Positions 13,701 through 26,251 of a stretch of 64,000 nucleotides of DNA are shown in pieces. Both the position numbers and the translations under genes were made by a program. The notes below the pieces were generated by a model. That model saw only the letters and a list, made by a program, of their open reading frames with translations, made no database searches and had not been told where the DNA came from. The stretch comes from Sindora glabra. Its lineage: Eukaryota > Streptophyta > Magnoliopsida > Fabales > Fabaceae. Position 1 is the first letter of the stretch. Each line of letters opens with the position of its first letter. The DNA is taken from assembly GCA_020226215.1 (NCBI GenBank), contig CM035233.1:33750027-33814026 (forward strand), read 5' to 3'.

Positions 13701-14189
13701 GTTAGTCACCAATGCTCTATTTTCACTTATTGACATGTGAGAAATTTTAATATATAATTGAGCATGTCTCTTTTCATCCTTTTTTACCATAAAATTTTGT
13801 GTAGATCATAATACTTCTTAGCTATGTATAAGATAAGTTGTGAGCTAGTGTATTAAATCATTCCACTCATTACATGGAACCTAAATTTTCCCTTGATTTC
13901 AAATTATTACCCTCTCATCAATAATTAATTTAGCTTTCAGATTATTAATTGGACCCTTCACCATTTTTGAATATTCTAAATCACCCTTATAGGTTTCTTT
14001 AATTATTTCCATTAAGATAAACTAAATTGCTACTTTGGTCATAAATACTCCTTATTCCTTAAAAGGTGTTTCTATTGCCTTTCCTATGGGTTTTCTACTT
14101 AATGCATACTAGGATGATAGAGAATTGGATAATCATAATCTTTTATAAGCTTCATCCACCTTTTTTACCTTAAATTCAAATTTTTTCTC

Positions 14190-14400
14190 AAAGATATACT
14201 TTGAGCTTTTGTGATCTATGTAAATCTAAAAAATTTCTCAATATAAATAATGCTTCAAAATCTTTAAGGCAGAAATTATTGCTATCGTCTCTAAATCATA
14301 GGTCTAGTAATTCTAGTCATGTTGCTTCTACTATCATGAAACACATACAATCACCTTATTATGTTGCATCAAAACATGCCCAAGGCTAATCTTTAAAGCG
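14190..14400 (-). pseudogene. Decayed gypsy RNase H
   Basis: On the minus strand the phrases GHVLMQHNKVI, then TYDLETIAIISALKILKHYLY, then IDHKSSKYIFEKK line up with the RNase H of gypsy elements (HDLELAAVVFALKIWRHYLYG and TDHKSLKYIF types). Three adjacent stops interrupt the first part and the TDHK aspartate context is altered to IDHK. A 62-codon frame on the plus strand at 14,201 is only the shadow of this domain. Confidence 0.75.
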
Positions 14401-14779
14401 TCATAAATACTATGTATCTACTTACTAGAAGTAAGGCTAAAACTAGTTTGGTTGTCAAACATGTCTTCAATTTTTGGAAGTTATTTTCACAAGCGTTTAT
14501 CTATACAAACTTAACTTCTTTTTATGTCTATTTAGCTAACAATGTAGCTATTTTGGGAAAGTTCATGATGAATCTCTCATAATATCCTAACAAATTTAGG
14601 AAACTTTAGATTTTAATGATCATTGTGGGCTTGGGCTAATTCTCCACAACTTCTATTTTCTAAAGATGTACTCAAACCCCTTCTTATGACATATATCCTA
14701 AGAACTTGATACTGGTCATTCAAAACTTATATTTTGAAAATTTAACATATAATTGATACTCTTATAGGCTTTGCAACAT

Positions 14780-15180
14780 AGTTTTAAGATATTAAACGTG
14801 CTCTTTTTCACTTTTTGAATACATTAAGATGTTACTGATGGATATAATTATAAACTTGTCCAAAAATAGCTTAAACACCTAATTCATGAGATCCATAAAA
14901 GTAGTTAAGGCATTAGCTAATATGAAAAACATGACCAAGAACTCATAATGAGTCTTGGGAATACATATTTAAAAAGTTTCAGCTTATGAAAGCTTAAATG
15001 TAAATTTATCTTTGAGAAAGTATTTTACTCCTTATAGTTGATCAAACAAATAATCTATATAGGGAAGTGGAAGCTTATTCTTAATTGTGACTTTGTTTAA
15101 TTAACGATAGTCCATATATAGTTGTAAAGATTTATCCTTCTTTTTAATGAAGAAAATTAAAGGTATTTAAGGTGAAAAGC
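14780..15180 (-). pseudogene. Decayed gypsy reverse transcriptase
   Basis: Minus-strand phrases in order: FIKKKDKSLQLYMDYR and LNKVTIKNKLPLPYIDYLFDQL (15,165-15,040), then YEFLVMFFILANALTTFMDLMN-VFK (14,960-14,880), then ISISNILMYSKSEKEHV (14,850-14,800). This is the finger-palm order of gypsy reverse transcriptases. The catalytic pair expected in the last phrase (the two Asp of IDDILVYSK in the family) is replaced by Ser-Asn, and stops interrupt the frame several times, so the enzyme is dead. Confidence 0.8.
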
Positions 15181-16099
15181 ATGGTTAAATAAAACCTTTA
15201 TCTATTAAATCCTATAATTATTCATTTAATTCCTTCAATTCAATTAGTGCCATATAATAAGAAGATCACTTTAGTTTCAAGCACTATATCAACATAAAAT
15301 TCTACTTCTTGGTCAAGTGGCAATCTAAGTAATTCTTTCAGAAATACATCCAGAAAGTCTTAAATCATTGGAACATGGCTTAGCTTTATAATAGAATGGT
15401 TTAAATCTTAAATCATAGCTACATAAGTTATATATCCTTTCCTAATAAGTCTTTGCACTTTGATACTAGATATCAAGCTAACAATTTTTGCTAACTTCTC
15501 TTTCTAAAACTTAACTGGTAGGAACCCATTTATGGAAAACGTAACAGATTTATCAAAATAGTTTACACAAACATGATATTTAGATAACCACTCATTTTTA
15601 GAATTACATCATAATCTACCATTTCTATCAAAATTAAGTTAGTAAGCATTACATACAATATATATATATATATGTATATAGGATATGCTCTTATTATATG
15701 GGTGGCTAGCAAGGATTTTTCAACTAAAGTCATAACAATCAAGGGAGTGCTTATAACTTTAGAGATTTCATTGAGATAAATAATAAATTTTTTAAAAATA
15801 AAAAAATTTATGGCATTAAGGTCAAACAAATCTCTAATAAGAACAATATTAATTTTTAAGATATTTATCACAAGAGCATTGGAGGCTTGGGCCTTTTAGC
15901 TTTTCAATGTAGAAACCCTTGCTTGATTTCCACTAATTTCTCTCTCTCAGTTACTTGTATTAACACTTCTAGAATGTGTTAGCAAATTTCTTGTACAATT
16001 TACTAGTAAAGGTAGTAGAATATCCCTCTAAGACATAAAATAGTTGGTGCCTTGGTTAATAGAATTCTCTAAGTACTCTTTAGCTTTGTGCCATTTATA

Positions 16100-17200
16100 A
16101 TCGCATTTGAAGCGCACCTTAACAAACTAACTACATCAGCCATTATGATAAAAGCAGTATTGAAAGCACTATAGCACCCTAAATCTCATATTTCTATTGG
16201 TAGAAAAGTAATTTTATTAATAACTTGAAAGAAAGTTCAAATGACTTCCTTAGTTTTTTGAATTCCTTTTAAAGAAAGGCTTATTTTAGGCATTATAAAA
16301 TGTTGTTGTTGGCCTTAAAGTGGGACTATCCCTCTCTCTACTAGCAACCATTTGGGAAAGCATAACTCTAGAAGGTTGCATCTAACTTGGTCTTTTGGCC
16401 TAAATTTTTTCTTGTTACAAATAAGCAAATCTCACTTTTATTTCTCTTTTATTTTAAACTTAAGCCTTAATGCTTAATCCAACACTTGTTAATAGCTTAT
16501 GGCATCATTTACATGGATTTGCTTGAAATAGAAATCACAAAGGCTATGAACAAATCTCTTAACCTTAGCCCTACTACTAGGGATTAGGAAAGCCATATAC
16601 CTAAATAGTTGAGTAAATTAAGTATCATACTCAATGATTGAAAGATTCTCTTATTTTAAGTACTCAGGCTCTCAAACTTTGGCTAGATACATACTTAGAG
16701 GTAAGAAATAATTAATGAAATTTTCCTAAAAAATTGCTTAAATTAAAAGCTCTACTTAAGGATTGCTTTTCTTTATATTACTCATAAACTAATAATAAGT
16801 AACATTAGCTCATTAGTACCCTACTATCTCTACTAACATTGATTTTGAATTTTGTAGCATTTTACAAAATCGCTCATTCTGGTCTAGAAATTGGCAAAGA
16901 TCTGCCATCGAATTGATAGTAGAATATTGAGATAACTTAAATTTCAAGAACTTGTGCACCATATGAAACTTATTTTTGGCACCTTTTTTAAAAAGGATAT
17001 GCTTACATTTATGTTTAGTTTTATGGTCTTAATTCCTATTACAATTACCTTACTCTCTATATTGATCTTGTCTTTGACTTTGATTGAAAGCTTTAGTCAC
17101 TTAACTCATAACTTGCTATATCGAGTTCGTAGATAAAGGAGGAAAATGTTATTCATTTTCTTCCTTATTATGTCTATTACTTTGAGCTTGTAAACCTATA
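16100..17200 (-). pseudogene. Decayed gypsy gag region
   Basis: On the minus strand around 16,760-16,500 one reads ENFINYFLPLS, then NLSIIEYDT-FTQLFRYMA, then AKVKRFVHSLCD, the layout of a gypsy gag capsid domain (VSEYDxKFTQLSRYAP and KVKRFVRGL types). Stops interrupt each block. A plus-strand 60-codon frame at 16,954 lies over this region and is not a gene. Confidence 0.65.
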
Positions 17201-17484
17201 GAGGACTCTTCATTAGCATTCACCATTTACTAAATTCATAAGGTTTTCCAAACACTTAGATAGCAATCAAATCAAGTCAATATTAAGAATTTTACTAAAA
17301 GTAAACTCCACCACCAACATTGATGAGCGTCATAGGGTTCAATGAAATGGTGCTAGTAATATGTGATTTTAGGTGAACACATACCACTAAAATGTTTTAA
17401 TTAACATTTATTTAAGCAATATATAAATATGACCTAACTAACCAAATCCTAAGGCCTTATCCCACTAGAAAAGTACTAAACCAT

Positions 17485-17496
17485 GCTCAGATATCA
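17485..17496 (-). other. Decayed primer binding site of the gypsy element
   Basis: gctcagatatca is the reverse complement of a TGGTATCAGAGC-type site (complementary to initiator tRNA-Met) with two changes. It sits four bases from the right LTR, as expected for the 5' side of a minus-strand element. Confidence 0.6.
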
Positions 17497-17500
17497 CCTT

Positions 17501-18470
17501 TATCATGACTATCCCTACACTATAACTAACATGGAACTAAATCAATTGATTTCCAGTAAAATTTTAAAGAGCAAATGCAATTCATGTGTTTATAAGGGAA
17601 AAAATCTCCACTATCATGTTCACAACTCATTTTATACATAGACATACATTAAAATAATCAGTTATATTTAATTCTAAAAGAAAAACATGAATTTTAACAA
17701 GGGGAGATCAATTTTGGAATCAATTCAAGACCTTTAGTAACTTTCTATAAGTCATGATAAAGTCTTGAATGGATTTAGTTCAATTCTAGAAGTGGTGAAT
17801 TGATTCTATGTAAGGTGGTTGCTCTTTATCACCTTATGAATTGATTTCATTCCCTTAAGTTTGCTTTTAAAAAGAGTGAATCAATTCTAGAATCAATTCC
17901 TAACTACAATTTTTGCATTTTAACCCTAAGAAATCAATTCTAAAATTGATTCACACATGAATGTTTTGCATTTTCATGAAAAGTTACTATTTATTCTTAG
18001 GAAAATTACTTAAATCTCATAAACAAAGCAATATAACTCAATTCAATTACCACCAAATGCAAAAACAACATTATAACTATTGATTCTAGCATTTAATCTA
18101 AGTTAAACACTATTTATAGTGATTTAGCTCAAATAATTCAATATCAAATAAAACCTAGCTAAACCTATTCAAAGATTTTTCAAAATAAGTAAAGACTCGA
18201 AGAATGCTCACTCATTAGTTGTGAAGGAGATATTAAGCAATAAATTTGAGGGTGGAAATGCTCCTAAACATAAAAGTTCAAGAGTTAGATTTGAAGGCTC
18301 CTAAATCCATAATTTATTCAAACTCCTAACCTCTCATTACCTAAAATATGAAATAGAAGTGATGAAATGCATGGATTAGAGAGCAAAATTGCTCACCTTG
18401 CTTGGTTATGAAGATTGGAAAACTAAAGATAGTGAAAGTTGGATTGAAAGATTTAAAGAGAAGGAAAGTT
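17501..18470 (-). repeat. Right (5') LTR of the gypsy element
   Basis: Starts tatcatgactatccc just after the primer site and matches the left LTR over its first 60 bp and again from about 17,560. Similarity stops near 18,470, so the outer end is truncated or replaced. The two copies differ at roughly every fourth to sixth base by eye, indicating an old insertion. Confidence 0.65.
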
Positions 18471-18659
18471 AATTCAAACTCCTAACTTCTAGATATTATT
18501 TTCTAATTTTCATATATTTAGGGATAATAAGAAAGTTAGTCAATAGAAAGTTAATTCTATTCAATACAAAATTATAGTGTATTTAAGGAAAGCAATTTTC
18601 TCTTTTAATTAAAGAAAATTATTTTTCTATCACAAAAAAAAATAAAATCATTTTTCTAA

Positions 18660-18925
18660 ATTACTTTACCATATATAATCTCAATCTCCTTCTTTACTTT
18701 CCATCTTTTTTCTCCTTTATCCCTCCCACTTTTCTTTCTCTACCTTTTTTTACTTCTCTTTTTACCATTTCTCCCATCTTTCTCTCTTTTCTGTTCTCTT
18801 TCTTCTCACTTTTCTATTTTTCCCTCCTTTTTTTCCTACCCATTTCTTTCATCTTTTTTTTTCTTCTTTCCCTCTTTTTATTTGCTAGCTCTTCGTTCAT
18901 CTCTTTTTTTATCACTCATTTTCTA
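18660..18925. repeat. Polypyrimidine (CT-rich) tract
   Basis: About 260 bp with almost only C and T on the plus strand (tctccttctttactttcc and similar), with few interruptions. Low-complexity sequence capable of purine-pyrimidine strand asymmetry; no coding meaning. Confidence 0.8.
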
Positions 18926-19434
18926 TCTCTTATCACTCTTATGTTATTCCTATGAATATATTAAAAATTTTATTGGAAAAATATTTTAATAATTATAAAA
19001 ATTAACAAATGTGGTTATTAAATTTTAAATAAATCTAATGAATATGAAAAAATGATGATGCTAAAAAATATTTAAATATTCTTCTTTAGATTTAAATTAT
19101 TTTTCATATTTTTATATAATATAAAAACATAAAAGTAGTTTTTCTATGTTTTCATATTATATAAATATTATACTTATCCCACATTCATTTCCACGTTTAT
19201 AGAGAAAGAGATCAACATGCACTTTAAATTAAATTTAGAAATTTCACTCACCTATTTGAGCTCTTTTTTGTTAGCTCAAACTTTCTTTGTCTTCTAAAAT
19301 TGTGTGATAAATTTTTCAAGCTTCCTGAACATTAAGAATGATAAAACATAATTATTTTAATAATAAATTATCTTACCCCATCTCAACTTAAAATGTTTCC
19401 AACCTTAAATGATTTCCTTTTAGCTTTAATTTTA
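18926..19434. other. AT-rich non-coding DNA before the foldback element
   Basis: No gene or repeat boundary recognised. The last eight bases (taatttta) are the left half of the imperfect target duplication of the foldback element. Confidence 0.5.
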
Positions 19435-19846
19435 GGGCTTTTTGACCAGAATACTACAACAGAAAAAGGAATTTCCTCAATTGAAGTGCATCAAAAAGTA
19501 TTTATCGAAATGCTTAAATTTTATTAATTACGGGAAAGGGGGACCCCTGATCAATACTGGTCACAGGTGAGCCCTTTCCATGATCAAGCTCTTTTTTATT
19601 TATTTTTATTAATAAGTTTTTTTCTATTCTTTTATTTAATTTGCACTGAAATTTTTTTATTTTAATTTGGATCCAATTTTTTTAAATTTTTAATCATGTT
19701 TAATTTGGAACCTTTTCTTTATTTTATTTTTAATTTTTATTAATTTGTATTTGATTTAATTTTTTATATATTAAATGTTTAGTTAATACTAATTAATTAA
19801 TTTTCTAAATAATAACCAATAATATTATCAACTCTTATAAAATTAT

Positions 19847-19904
<58 letters not shown>

Positions 19905-22339
19905 GAAATTAGTAATTATCATAGGATCGTTGGAATAATTATTATTACAATAAATATAAATTTTTACATATTCTTTTATAAACTTATTAGTTGAAAGATT
20001 TAAGTCATAAAAATAAAATTTTAAATAATGTTTTACCATACTATAATATATATATCTAAAAAAATCCTTAACGAAACAAGAAATAAAAAATAATATGCAT
20101 CAAGAAAATAACTATTTTATTAGTAAACTATTGGAATCCATAATATGATATTACATATAGATAATAATTTTTTAAGAAAATTTTAAAGGAAAAATGTTAT
20201 ATTATAATACATTATTTAATTATCACTCTATTACATGTAACGATCATGTTATATTAATAATAAAAATAAATTATTCATAAAAAAATTTAATTTAATACTT
20301 AAAAATAAAATGCTGAATTATGTGTTAAAAATTATAAAAATTAATATATTATAATGTTATAATTCTTATTTAAAAATAAAAAAATTACATCATTTGATAA
20401 AATATTTAATTAACTAGGGTAGTGAAATATTAAGTATAAGTTTAGTAAAATTCAATTTATAAGTTTCAATTTTCTAGAATTTAACGGAGTAAAATATAAG
20501 TATTTTATGGTAAGTTGAAGCTGGTATTTAATTTTAACATCCAAAAAATAATAACTAAAACAATTTTAGATTAATAATTGAGGCTCTACTTATTTTATTA
20601 GATAATAGTTTCCATAGAAAAAAATCATAGATATATATTGATAAAGGAGTAACATGATACTTATATCCGGGATTATTAAAAATGGTGCATAAGATTATAA
20701 TAATAAAAGAAAATAAATTCCTTTATAATAGGCCAAATAATAAGTTATTTTGTCAGATTATTTATATTTAATATCAAATTAATAAAATATTCTCTTTTAT
20801 GCCTTTATTTTATAACTTTGTTCTATAAAAAGTATTTTATAAAATTATTATTTAATTATATTTAATTTAATGTTAAGCTTAATCATTCACATATATTTAT
20901 TCATCTCAAGTAACTATTTAGTCATTATACATCATTATTTTATACGTTAAGTAGATATACGCAAATTTCTAAGTAGTTTTAATCATTCCAGTGATTTCGA
21001 AGAATAAATTTTTAGTAATAGATGCATTTAAAGTTTTAAAATTTTTAAACTATGATTTATTTCATTATACTAATATTTTACTATATAATTTATTCTTAAT
21101 ATAATTAATTAATGTGATTTTCATAATAAAGTAAACCTTATTAAATATTATAGAGTAAGACTGCTTGATACATTGGATAAATTATAATATTGGATGATGT
21201 TTTACTTTAACCACTGGATAAATTATAAAACAAACCTAACTGGATGATATTTTACTAGTTTTAGTTATTATTTTTTGGATGTTAAATTTAAATACCAGCT
21301 TCAACTTACCATAAAATAATTATATTTTGCTCCGTTAAATTCTAGAAAATTGAAATTTACGGATTGAATTTTACTAAACTTATACTTAATATTTCGCTAC
21401 TAGTTAATTAAACATTTTATGATGTAATTTTTTTATTTTTAAATAAGAATTATAAATTATAATATATTAATTTTTTATAATTTTTTAGCACATAATTCAA
21501 CATTTTATTTTTAAGTATTAAATTAAAATTTTTTATGAATAATTTATTTTTATTATTAATATAACATGATCGTTACATGTAATATACTGATAATTAAATA
21601 ATGTATTATAATATAACAATTTTTCTTTAAAATTTTCTTAAAAGATTATTATCTGTATGTAGTATCATATTATGGATTACCATAGTTTACTAATAAAATA
21701 GTTATTTTCTTGATGCATATTATTTTTTTATTTCTTGTTTAGTTAAGAATTTTTATAGATATATATATTACAGCATGATAAAATATTATTTAAAAATTTA
21801 TTTTTATGACTTAAATCTTTCAACTAATAAGTTTATCAGAGAATATGTAAAAATTTATATTTATTGTAATAATAATTATTCCAACAATCATACGATAGTT
21901 ACTAATTTCATTGTATTATATATATTGTATAATTTTATAAGAGTTAATAATATTATAGGTTATTATTTAGAATATTGATTAATTAATATCAAATAAATAT
22001 TGAAAACATAAAAAATTAAATCAAATACAAATTAATAAAAATTAAAAATAAAATAAAGAAAAGGTCCCAAATTAAACATGATTAAAAATTTTAAAAAATT
22101 GAATCCAAATTGAAATAAAAAAATTTTAGTGCAAATTAAATGAAAGAATAAAAAAAATTGATCAATAAAAAAAATAAAAAAATGAACTGATCATAGGAGC
22201 GGCCCACCCATAACTAGTACTAATCACGGGTCCCCCTTTCTCGTGATCAGTAAAATTTCAACATTCCAGTAAATATTTTTTGATGCATAACAATATAGGA
22301 AATTCTTTTTTCTACTACAGTATTATGGTAAAAAAGCCC
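19435..22339. mobile_element. Foldback transposon with 1.1-kb inverted arms
   Basis: The sequence 19,435-20,561 is repeated in inverted orientation at 21,258-22,339, leaving a 696-bp non-coding loop. The outer ends are GGGCTTTTTGACCAGAATAC on the left and, reversed, GGGCTTTTTTACCATAATAC on the right. The flanks carry an imperfect 8-bp repeat (taatttta at 19,427-19,434, tagtttta at 22,340-22,347). Long arms and a non-coding interior are typical of foldback Mutator-like elements; an 8-bp duplication would instead fit hAT, so the superfamily is open. Two similar frames of 67 and 80 codons, one in each arm, are mirror images of the arms and not genes. The left arm contains a (TA)n array that is nearly absent from the right. 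Confidence 0.85.
19851..19902. repeat. (TA)n microsatellite in the left foldback arm
   Basis: About 52 bp of TA; the matching place in the other arm (near 21,915) has only about 8 bp (tatatat), so the array expanded after the arms formed, or contracted on one side. Confidence 0.95.
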
Positions 22340-22629
22340 TAGTTTTAGTATCCTTTATTACAAGTACAATTTATTTACATGGATAATGTATTACTAACTA
22401 ATACCCTACTTCACTATAAATAATTTCAATGGTATTTAATTTATAAAATTAAATATTTTTAAGAATTTTAATATTTGAAAATATAATTTTCAATAATTTA
22501 ATTCATAAAAATATGATATTCTCATATTTGATTTAATTAGAAATATTTCTAAAAATGTTATAATATTATGTTTTATTTTTTAATATTTTTAAAAATATTA
22601 TTTGATAATTAAAAATATTCTTATTAAAA
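22340..22629. other. AT-rich spacer
   Basis: Made mostly of aatatttt/aaaatatt blocks. No gene or element end other than the right target repeat of the foldback element. Confidence 0.5.
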
Positions 22630-23195
22630 ATTAAGTGATTATTAGTAGTGTATGGTCATGAATAATAGTCATTATCGATAAGTGGTAGTGGTGGTGATAG
22701 TGATAGTAGACTATGATAATTGATGATGGATAGTTGTTAGCAATGGTTAATGACGATAGATGATGCCTAGTGATGGTTATTGGAATAGATGGTGGGCAAT
22801 GATAATCACTGACAATGGGTGATGGTTTGTTATAGTCACTAACAATGGGTGGTAATGAGTGATAATGGATGCTAATAATTGGTGGTGAATAATAATGAAT
22901 CACAATAATTAGTAATGGATGATGACCGATAATGGTTCGCAGTAATTAATGGTGATTAACAGTGGGCATTAATGATAGGTGGTAGTAAATGATAATCATT
23001 GACGTCGATCATGGTGAACAATAGTCATTATTGGTGAGTCATAATTGATAATGGTCATTGGTAATGGGTGATAATAGATAGTGATCACTAATAGTAAGTA
23101 GTAGTCAATAATAATTATTAGAAATAATAATGGCTAATAATGAGTGGTGATAGGTAAGGTTCACTAATAGTGTGTAGTGATTGATCGTGATAGAA
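22630..23195. repeat. GAT/GGT-rich cryptic repeat
   Basis: About 560 bp built from variants of gatgggtgatggt, gataatggtcact and aatgggtg, strongly G/T/A on the plus strand with very little C. No single period holds for long; phrases such as cactgacaatgggtgatgg and cactaacaatgggtggtaa repeat about 30-35 bp apart. A 90-codon minus-strand frame rich in His/Tyr/Pro is a result of the composition. Just to the right, 23,205-23,262 forms a hairpin (ttttggaaaaaatatt against aatatttttccaaaa). Confidence 0.7.
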
Positions 23196-23262
23196 TATGC
23201 AAAATATTTTGGAAAAAATATTAGGTGGAAATATTTTTCCAAAATTTGAATTAAATATGAAA

Positions 23263-24203
23263 ATGTTAATTTCCTAAAACATTTCTAAAAATATAAAAAA
23301 ATTTGCAAAATGCTATCTCTTAGCCATGATCATTATGGTTATTAAATGCTTACGACTTCATAGCTTGATTCTATATTATCCTTACATTTCCAATAGCCAA
23401 AATTGCAATTCATAAGTCCTTTATCTATTTTGTTTCCTTTATAAATTTATATATAAAATGGATTATTGGAAGGTTTATCTTCGGCAACTAACACTATTGC
23501 ATTCAACTATAGCAATTGATAATAGAAATAGCAACATGGCAAAGCAAGTAGCATTTATAGTATTTGGTATTGCTATGATAGAGGCTTACAATGGTTAGAA
23601 GATATAGCAGCATCAACTAAAGCTCTCGAGGGTTCATAGTGGGAGAGGAAGCTAGGTTTTGAGGTGTGTAACATCAATGGTCATTTATAAAAGAGGTAAA
23701 ATAAAGGAGGCTATATTCATTCATTAACTTCTTTCCATGCTTATCTATGAATAACAACAAGTGGTGACAGTAAGGCATGATGCTAGAAGGAGACATAGAT
23801 TTTGGTGAAACTACGGTATTAAAGATATGTTACTATCAAAGAAGATTCATGGTGGTGGTTTAAAGAGAAAAGGAACCTTAAAAAAAAAACAAGATGGATA
23901 AATAATGGTATGGTAGAAAGGAAAGAGCTACTGAGGAATTTCTTGTTCAATGGCTAAGAAACGTGCATCTTTGTTATGCTTATAAAGACAAAGAGGTAGC
24001 TTATGGGGGAGGGTAGCTTTATGGTATGAAGAAGAAAAGAAAAACTTACTAGAAAAATATAAAAAAGGTTTCAATAAAATCTGAGTTGTATGATGAGTGA
24101 TGTAAAAAGAAGTGAGGGAGAAAGCTTCAAATAATATATAATGAAGGCAAGAATATGAAAAATAAAAGGTAGGTGTTATTATATTAAAATATAAGCAACT
24201 AAC
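23263..24203. other. Non-coding DNA, unassigned
   Basis: Slightly richer in G than its surroundings and with several short phrases resembling degraded exons, but no frame is recognisable. A 97-codon minus-strand frame at 23,928-24,221 is Phe/Ser/Tyr-rich, has no domain I know and overlaps the adjacent LTR end. Confidence 0.4.
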
Positions 24204-24615
24204 TACTAAATTTGATTGCAAATATTACTTGATCTTGGCTTCCATATTATAGCATGAGAAATTCATTAATCAATTACAAATAGATGATAATATAAGATGA
24301 CATACCTGGTTCACCTAAATCCATCTCTTGGTATCATAAGTTAGCATAGGGGATTACCTCTTTTACTAATCTCTTTATCTATGCAACAAGTTAAATTGAT
24401 GGAATATGGAACCTTACACCATGAGAGATATGAGGGAGGGAACTAATATTTATAAACTAATTCAGATTATAGATTTTATCTATCATAGAATCCATACTTG
24501 TTTTATTAGTGTTGGGTCTAAGTATTCAATTACCCATTAATTATGTTACATAGGGCCTAATTAACAATAATCCCTTCTTATTAATAAATTATTTAGAGTT
24601 TATAAATTATTAATA
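24204..24615 (-). repeat. Left (3') LTR of the old copia element
   Basis: Starts tactaaatttg and ends aaattattaata. Shares with the right copy the ordered phrases cttccatattatag, aaatagatgataata, ttacctc, ataaact, aatccatact, gttttat and acccattaattatgt. Confidence 0.8.
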
Positions 24616-25079
24616 ATCTCCCATTTGGACATACTTGATTTATTAATAGTGGTCACAAAAAGGTTAATGTTAATATAGAAATAGTACATTTACACCCATA
24701 AGTCCAATTAAGATCATAGGTATTTAATAACATAAAATGCTATATCTGAAGAGTTATTAGCATCAAAACATATTAAATACCCATGTCTCATTGACCAACA
24801 CTACTAGTATGTGGAGAATAATACTTGCATAACTTGATGTGACTACATATAAGTCTATGCACAATGGATCCTAACATCCATTTAGGATGCATGATGAGAA
24901 TAAAACTCTTAACAATAATAAGACAAGATCTAAATATCTCTAATTATATGCCATACCCCTAGAATATGCACAAAATGCATGGTGATAATATGAATATCTC
25001 ATTGTGAGTATTTTGTTTAAACATATTATAAGATATTAATGAACTCATATCAATAAAAATCCCACTAACACTAGACACA

Positions 25080-25520
25080 TGATCATGCTTTATATTTATC
25101 ATTAACCTTTTGGTTAGTGGCTTCGCGAGCATACAAATCATGGAAAATAAATAATATGTTTATATATTTTCTCTCTCACAAATAGGTGCTTTAATTTAAA
25201 ATTCTTTATATGAGTAAAGTTGTCATTATTAAGAAATAATCCCTTGGCAGTAGTATTATCATGATATAAATTTGGTCAAGGCTAGAAAATCTTTAACTTG
25301 TTAACTTGATAAGGAATTTATAACACATGACATGCCTTATCCTTTAATAAAGGTGGCTATGATTGATTGCAAGTACCCACAATATAGCACCTCTTAACAC
25401 ATATCTAGTCACAATTTTATGTTTACCTAGACAACTAATAAAAAAAGTCTGAGTAACTTATATACTGAGATCTCCTAATCTTATAAAAGTTAATGTGTAA
25501 CTAATTTTACCACCTAGATA
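25080..25520 (-). pseudogene. Decayed copia RNase H
   Basis: Minus-strand phrases DNTTAKGLFLNNDNFTHIKNF, KLKHLFVREKIY and then ICMLAKPLTKR correspond to the end of copia RNase H (the DN-A- and HI-V-FVRE blocks and the ADMLTKPL end). Stops and frame changes separate them. A 60-codon minus-strand frame at 24,959-25,141 contains the last block. Not functional. Confidence 0.7.
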
Positions 25521-26202
25521 GAAGACTATTTATAATCTATAACCACTAACCTAAATTAATAACAAGCTACATATGATTGACATATAAGGGGTAACTTTTA
25601 TCATTTAGAAAACACTTGAGCCTAATAAATTTCGATCCTATCAACTTGACAGACATAAGAGCATACTAACTTCTTAGACTCCTTTAGAACTAGAATGAGA
25701 TGAGCTAAATGTCCTTGAGACCTTTATGTCATGGGACCACCATAAAATGATTTTTTTGGCCCATCATACTTTTATTCCCAAGCCTTATAACTAAATTTAA
25801 TTTAACACTTATTTATCTTAATTAACATATGCATGTGCATCATATAGATCTAAAATTACCAAAATATAGATATATTCTAGTTTATTTTGCTTTCTTAATT
25901 TTTGAGAAAAGAAAAGAAATAATAATTTTTCACCAAATCATAAGAGTAAATGCGATACTCACCCTTCTTAGTAATTATCTGATTATTTCACATATATTGT
26001 ATATTATTTTGTTAAGTTATAAAACTATACTTTCCTTTGATAACCTAATTCCCACTAAAATAAATTGCTTTAGACCATAAGTAACTTTTAAACATGTCTA
26101 AAGAGAAAAGTCTTTATAGTCTATATGTATTAATTAAATGCAATCTTTGATTATTGACCTGACCTAGAACTAATAATACTATTTAACATCTCTTTTTATT
26201 GT

Positions 26203-26205
<3 letters not shown>

Positions 26206-26249
<44 letters not shown>
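26206..26249. repeat. (TA)n microsatellite
   Basis: About 44 bp of TA inside the interior of the old copia element. Confidence 0.96.

Positions 26250-26251
<2 letters not shown>

Larger units (their letters stand above)
10503..18470 (-). mobile_element. Old Ty3/gypsy LTR retrotransposon, minus orientation
   Basis: Two related LTRs flank remnants of gag, reverse transcriptase, RNase H and integrase that read on the minus strand in the order gag, RT, RNase H, integrase. The RNase H-before-integrase order and the sequence phrases are those of Ty3/gypsy (Metaviridae-type) elements. All domains are interrupted by many stops and frameshifts. I find no 5-bp duplication at the ends, and the right LTR loses similarity at about 18,470. 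The C-terminal integrase phrase resembles chromovirus-type elements; I could not see a chromodomain. Confidence 0.82.

Noticed and set aside
14201..14389. 62-codon plus-strand frame
   Set aside because: Lies opposite the decayed gypsy RNase H, which reads in the other direction.
22631..22903. 90-codon His/Tyr/Pro-rich minus-strand frame
   Set aside because: Product of the GAT/GGT repeat composition, not a protein.
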